Assembly (NCBI GenBank): GCA_026706325.1 | Contig: JAPOYZ010000114.1 | Location: 16,858-23,588 of the forward strand | DNA length: 6,731 nucleotides | Direction: 5' to 3' | Source of the DNA: Candidatus Aminicenantota bacterium | GTDB lineage: Bacteria > Acidobacteriota > UBA6911 > RPQK01 > JAJDTT01 | Shown here: one piece after another, positions 6,354 to 6,731 of the stretch | How positions within the stretch are numbered: position 1 is the first letter of the stretch | Layout: the number at the start of each line of letters is the position of its first letter | Notes under the pieces: model-generated | What the model saw: the letters and a program-made list of their open reading frames with translations, nothing else | What the model was told of the DNA's origin: nothing | The model's database searches: none | Program-made: the position numbers and the translations under genes

Positions 6354-6731
6354 CGTCTCGCCCGCAGATTGGAAAGGGAGAAGGTCTTTTCGGCAATGGG
6401 AACGTCGAAGGAGAGATCCTTATAGACCATCTCGGTGAATTCCCCCGGTTTGCCCTCAGGTACGATGCTCATGCGGGTGGGAATCCGCCGCCCACCCATG
6501 ACCCTATAGTCGGAAAAGCTCATGGTCCGTTTCAGAGCCCCGTCCTCGCCGTAGTACCGGGCCCAGACCGGCAACAGGTCGGCCTGCCGGACCCGGTAGA
6601 CGATCCGGCCCCAGACCACCGGCGCCTCCGGCTTGGGGATGAGTTCGAAATCCCAGACCGGCACTCCCTCCTTCTCGCCCTCGAAGGAGATCCCGATCTC
6701 GTAGTCCCGGACCAGGCGGCTCTCCTTGACC
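6350..6731 (-). CDS. Outer membrane lipoprotein-sorting protein, LolA-like fold (PF17131-type), C-terminal part
   Basis: The frame is open from the right edge to a TGA at 6350-6352, giving 126 visible residues; the start and signal peptide lie outside the window. The visible chain matches the C-terminal half of the LolA-like family annotated 'outer membrane lipoprotein-sorting protein' (the TP_0789-type domain). It shows VWDFELIPKPEAPVVWGRIVYRV, then LPVWARYYGEDGALKRTMSFSDYRVMGGRRIPTRM, and finally FTEMVYKDLSFDVPIAEKTFSLSNLRARR. The alternating strands fit the curved beta-sheet that cups acyl chains in LolA and LolB. An internal GTG at 6664 is not the true start, because the frame and the family similarity continue upstream of it. 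The gene overlaps permease 1 by 4 bases. From context it is probably the periplasmic carrier that accepts substrate from the ABC transporter. It is not classical LolA by sequence, and lipoproteins as its cargo remain an inference from the family name. Confidence 0.88.
   Translation of the reverse strand, partial: VKESRLVRDYEIGISFEGEKEGVPVWDFELIPKPEAPVVWGRIVYRVRQADLLPVWARYYGEDGALKRTMSFSDYRVMGGRRIPTRMSIVPEGKPGEFTEMVYKDLSFDVPIAEKTFSLSNLRARR

Noticed and set aside
3141..6731. Naming the cluster lolA-lolC-lolE-lolD or macB
   Set aside because: The carrier is of PF17131 type rather than classical LolA, no LolB is seen, and a barrel replaces it. MacB would be a fused ATPase-permease with a MacA partner. 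Family-level names are safer.
6665..6731. Treating the GTG at 6664 as the start of the LolA-like gene
   Set aside because: The same frame stays open to the window edge, and the added residues (for example RDYEIGISFEGEKEGV) continue the family's strand pattern, so the gene is simply cut by the window.

Overview
The window is GC-rich bacterial DNA, judged by eye. Six genes are supported and all lie on the minus strand, so the window reads right to left. Two genes run off the edges. Signal-peptide-bearing proteins, a beta-barrel outer-membrane protein ending in Phe and a LolA-like periplasmic carrier show a diderm (Gram-negative) host. The M23 peptidase with an N-terminal Ig-like domain, next to an M64-family peptidase, resembles what is common in Acidobacteriota. 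That assignment is an inference from protein style, not proven. No plasmid, phage, insertion sequence, CRISPR, tRNA or rRNA signal was seen.

Right to middle (6731 to 1958) is one very tight gene cluster. It starts with the C-terminal part of a LolA-fold 'outer membrane lipoprotein-sorting protein' (PF17131-type). Two paralogous FtsX/LolC/E/MacB-type ABC permeases follow, then a LolD/MacB-type ABC ATPase, then a roughly 400-residue beta-barrel outer-membrane protein. The junctions are a 4-base ATGA overlap, a 4-base gap, a 2-base gap and a 20-base overlap, which strongly suggests one translationally coupled operon. Together the genes supply an inner-membrane extraction engine, a periplasmic lipid-binding carrier and an outer-membrane barrel. 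This looks like a complete trans-envelope transport route for a lipid, lipoprotein or other hydrophobic molecule. It differs from canonical LolABCDE because it has a barrel and no visible LolB, and from MacAB-TolC because it has no membrane-fusion protein and the ATPase and permease are not fused.

Middle (1957 to 1812) is a 146-base gap holding a GC-rich hairpin without a T-tract. Left (1811 to 1) encodes two predicted exported metallopeptidases on the same strand: a complete M23 (LytM-type) endopeptidase with all expected metal and catalytic residues, then, after a 106-base gap, the N-terminal 269 residues of an M64-family ('IgA peptidase') protein whose catalytic HExxH region lies outside the window. 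Several long open frames on the opposite strand are GC-driven shadows and were not annotated.
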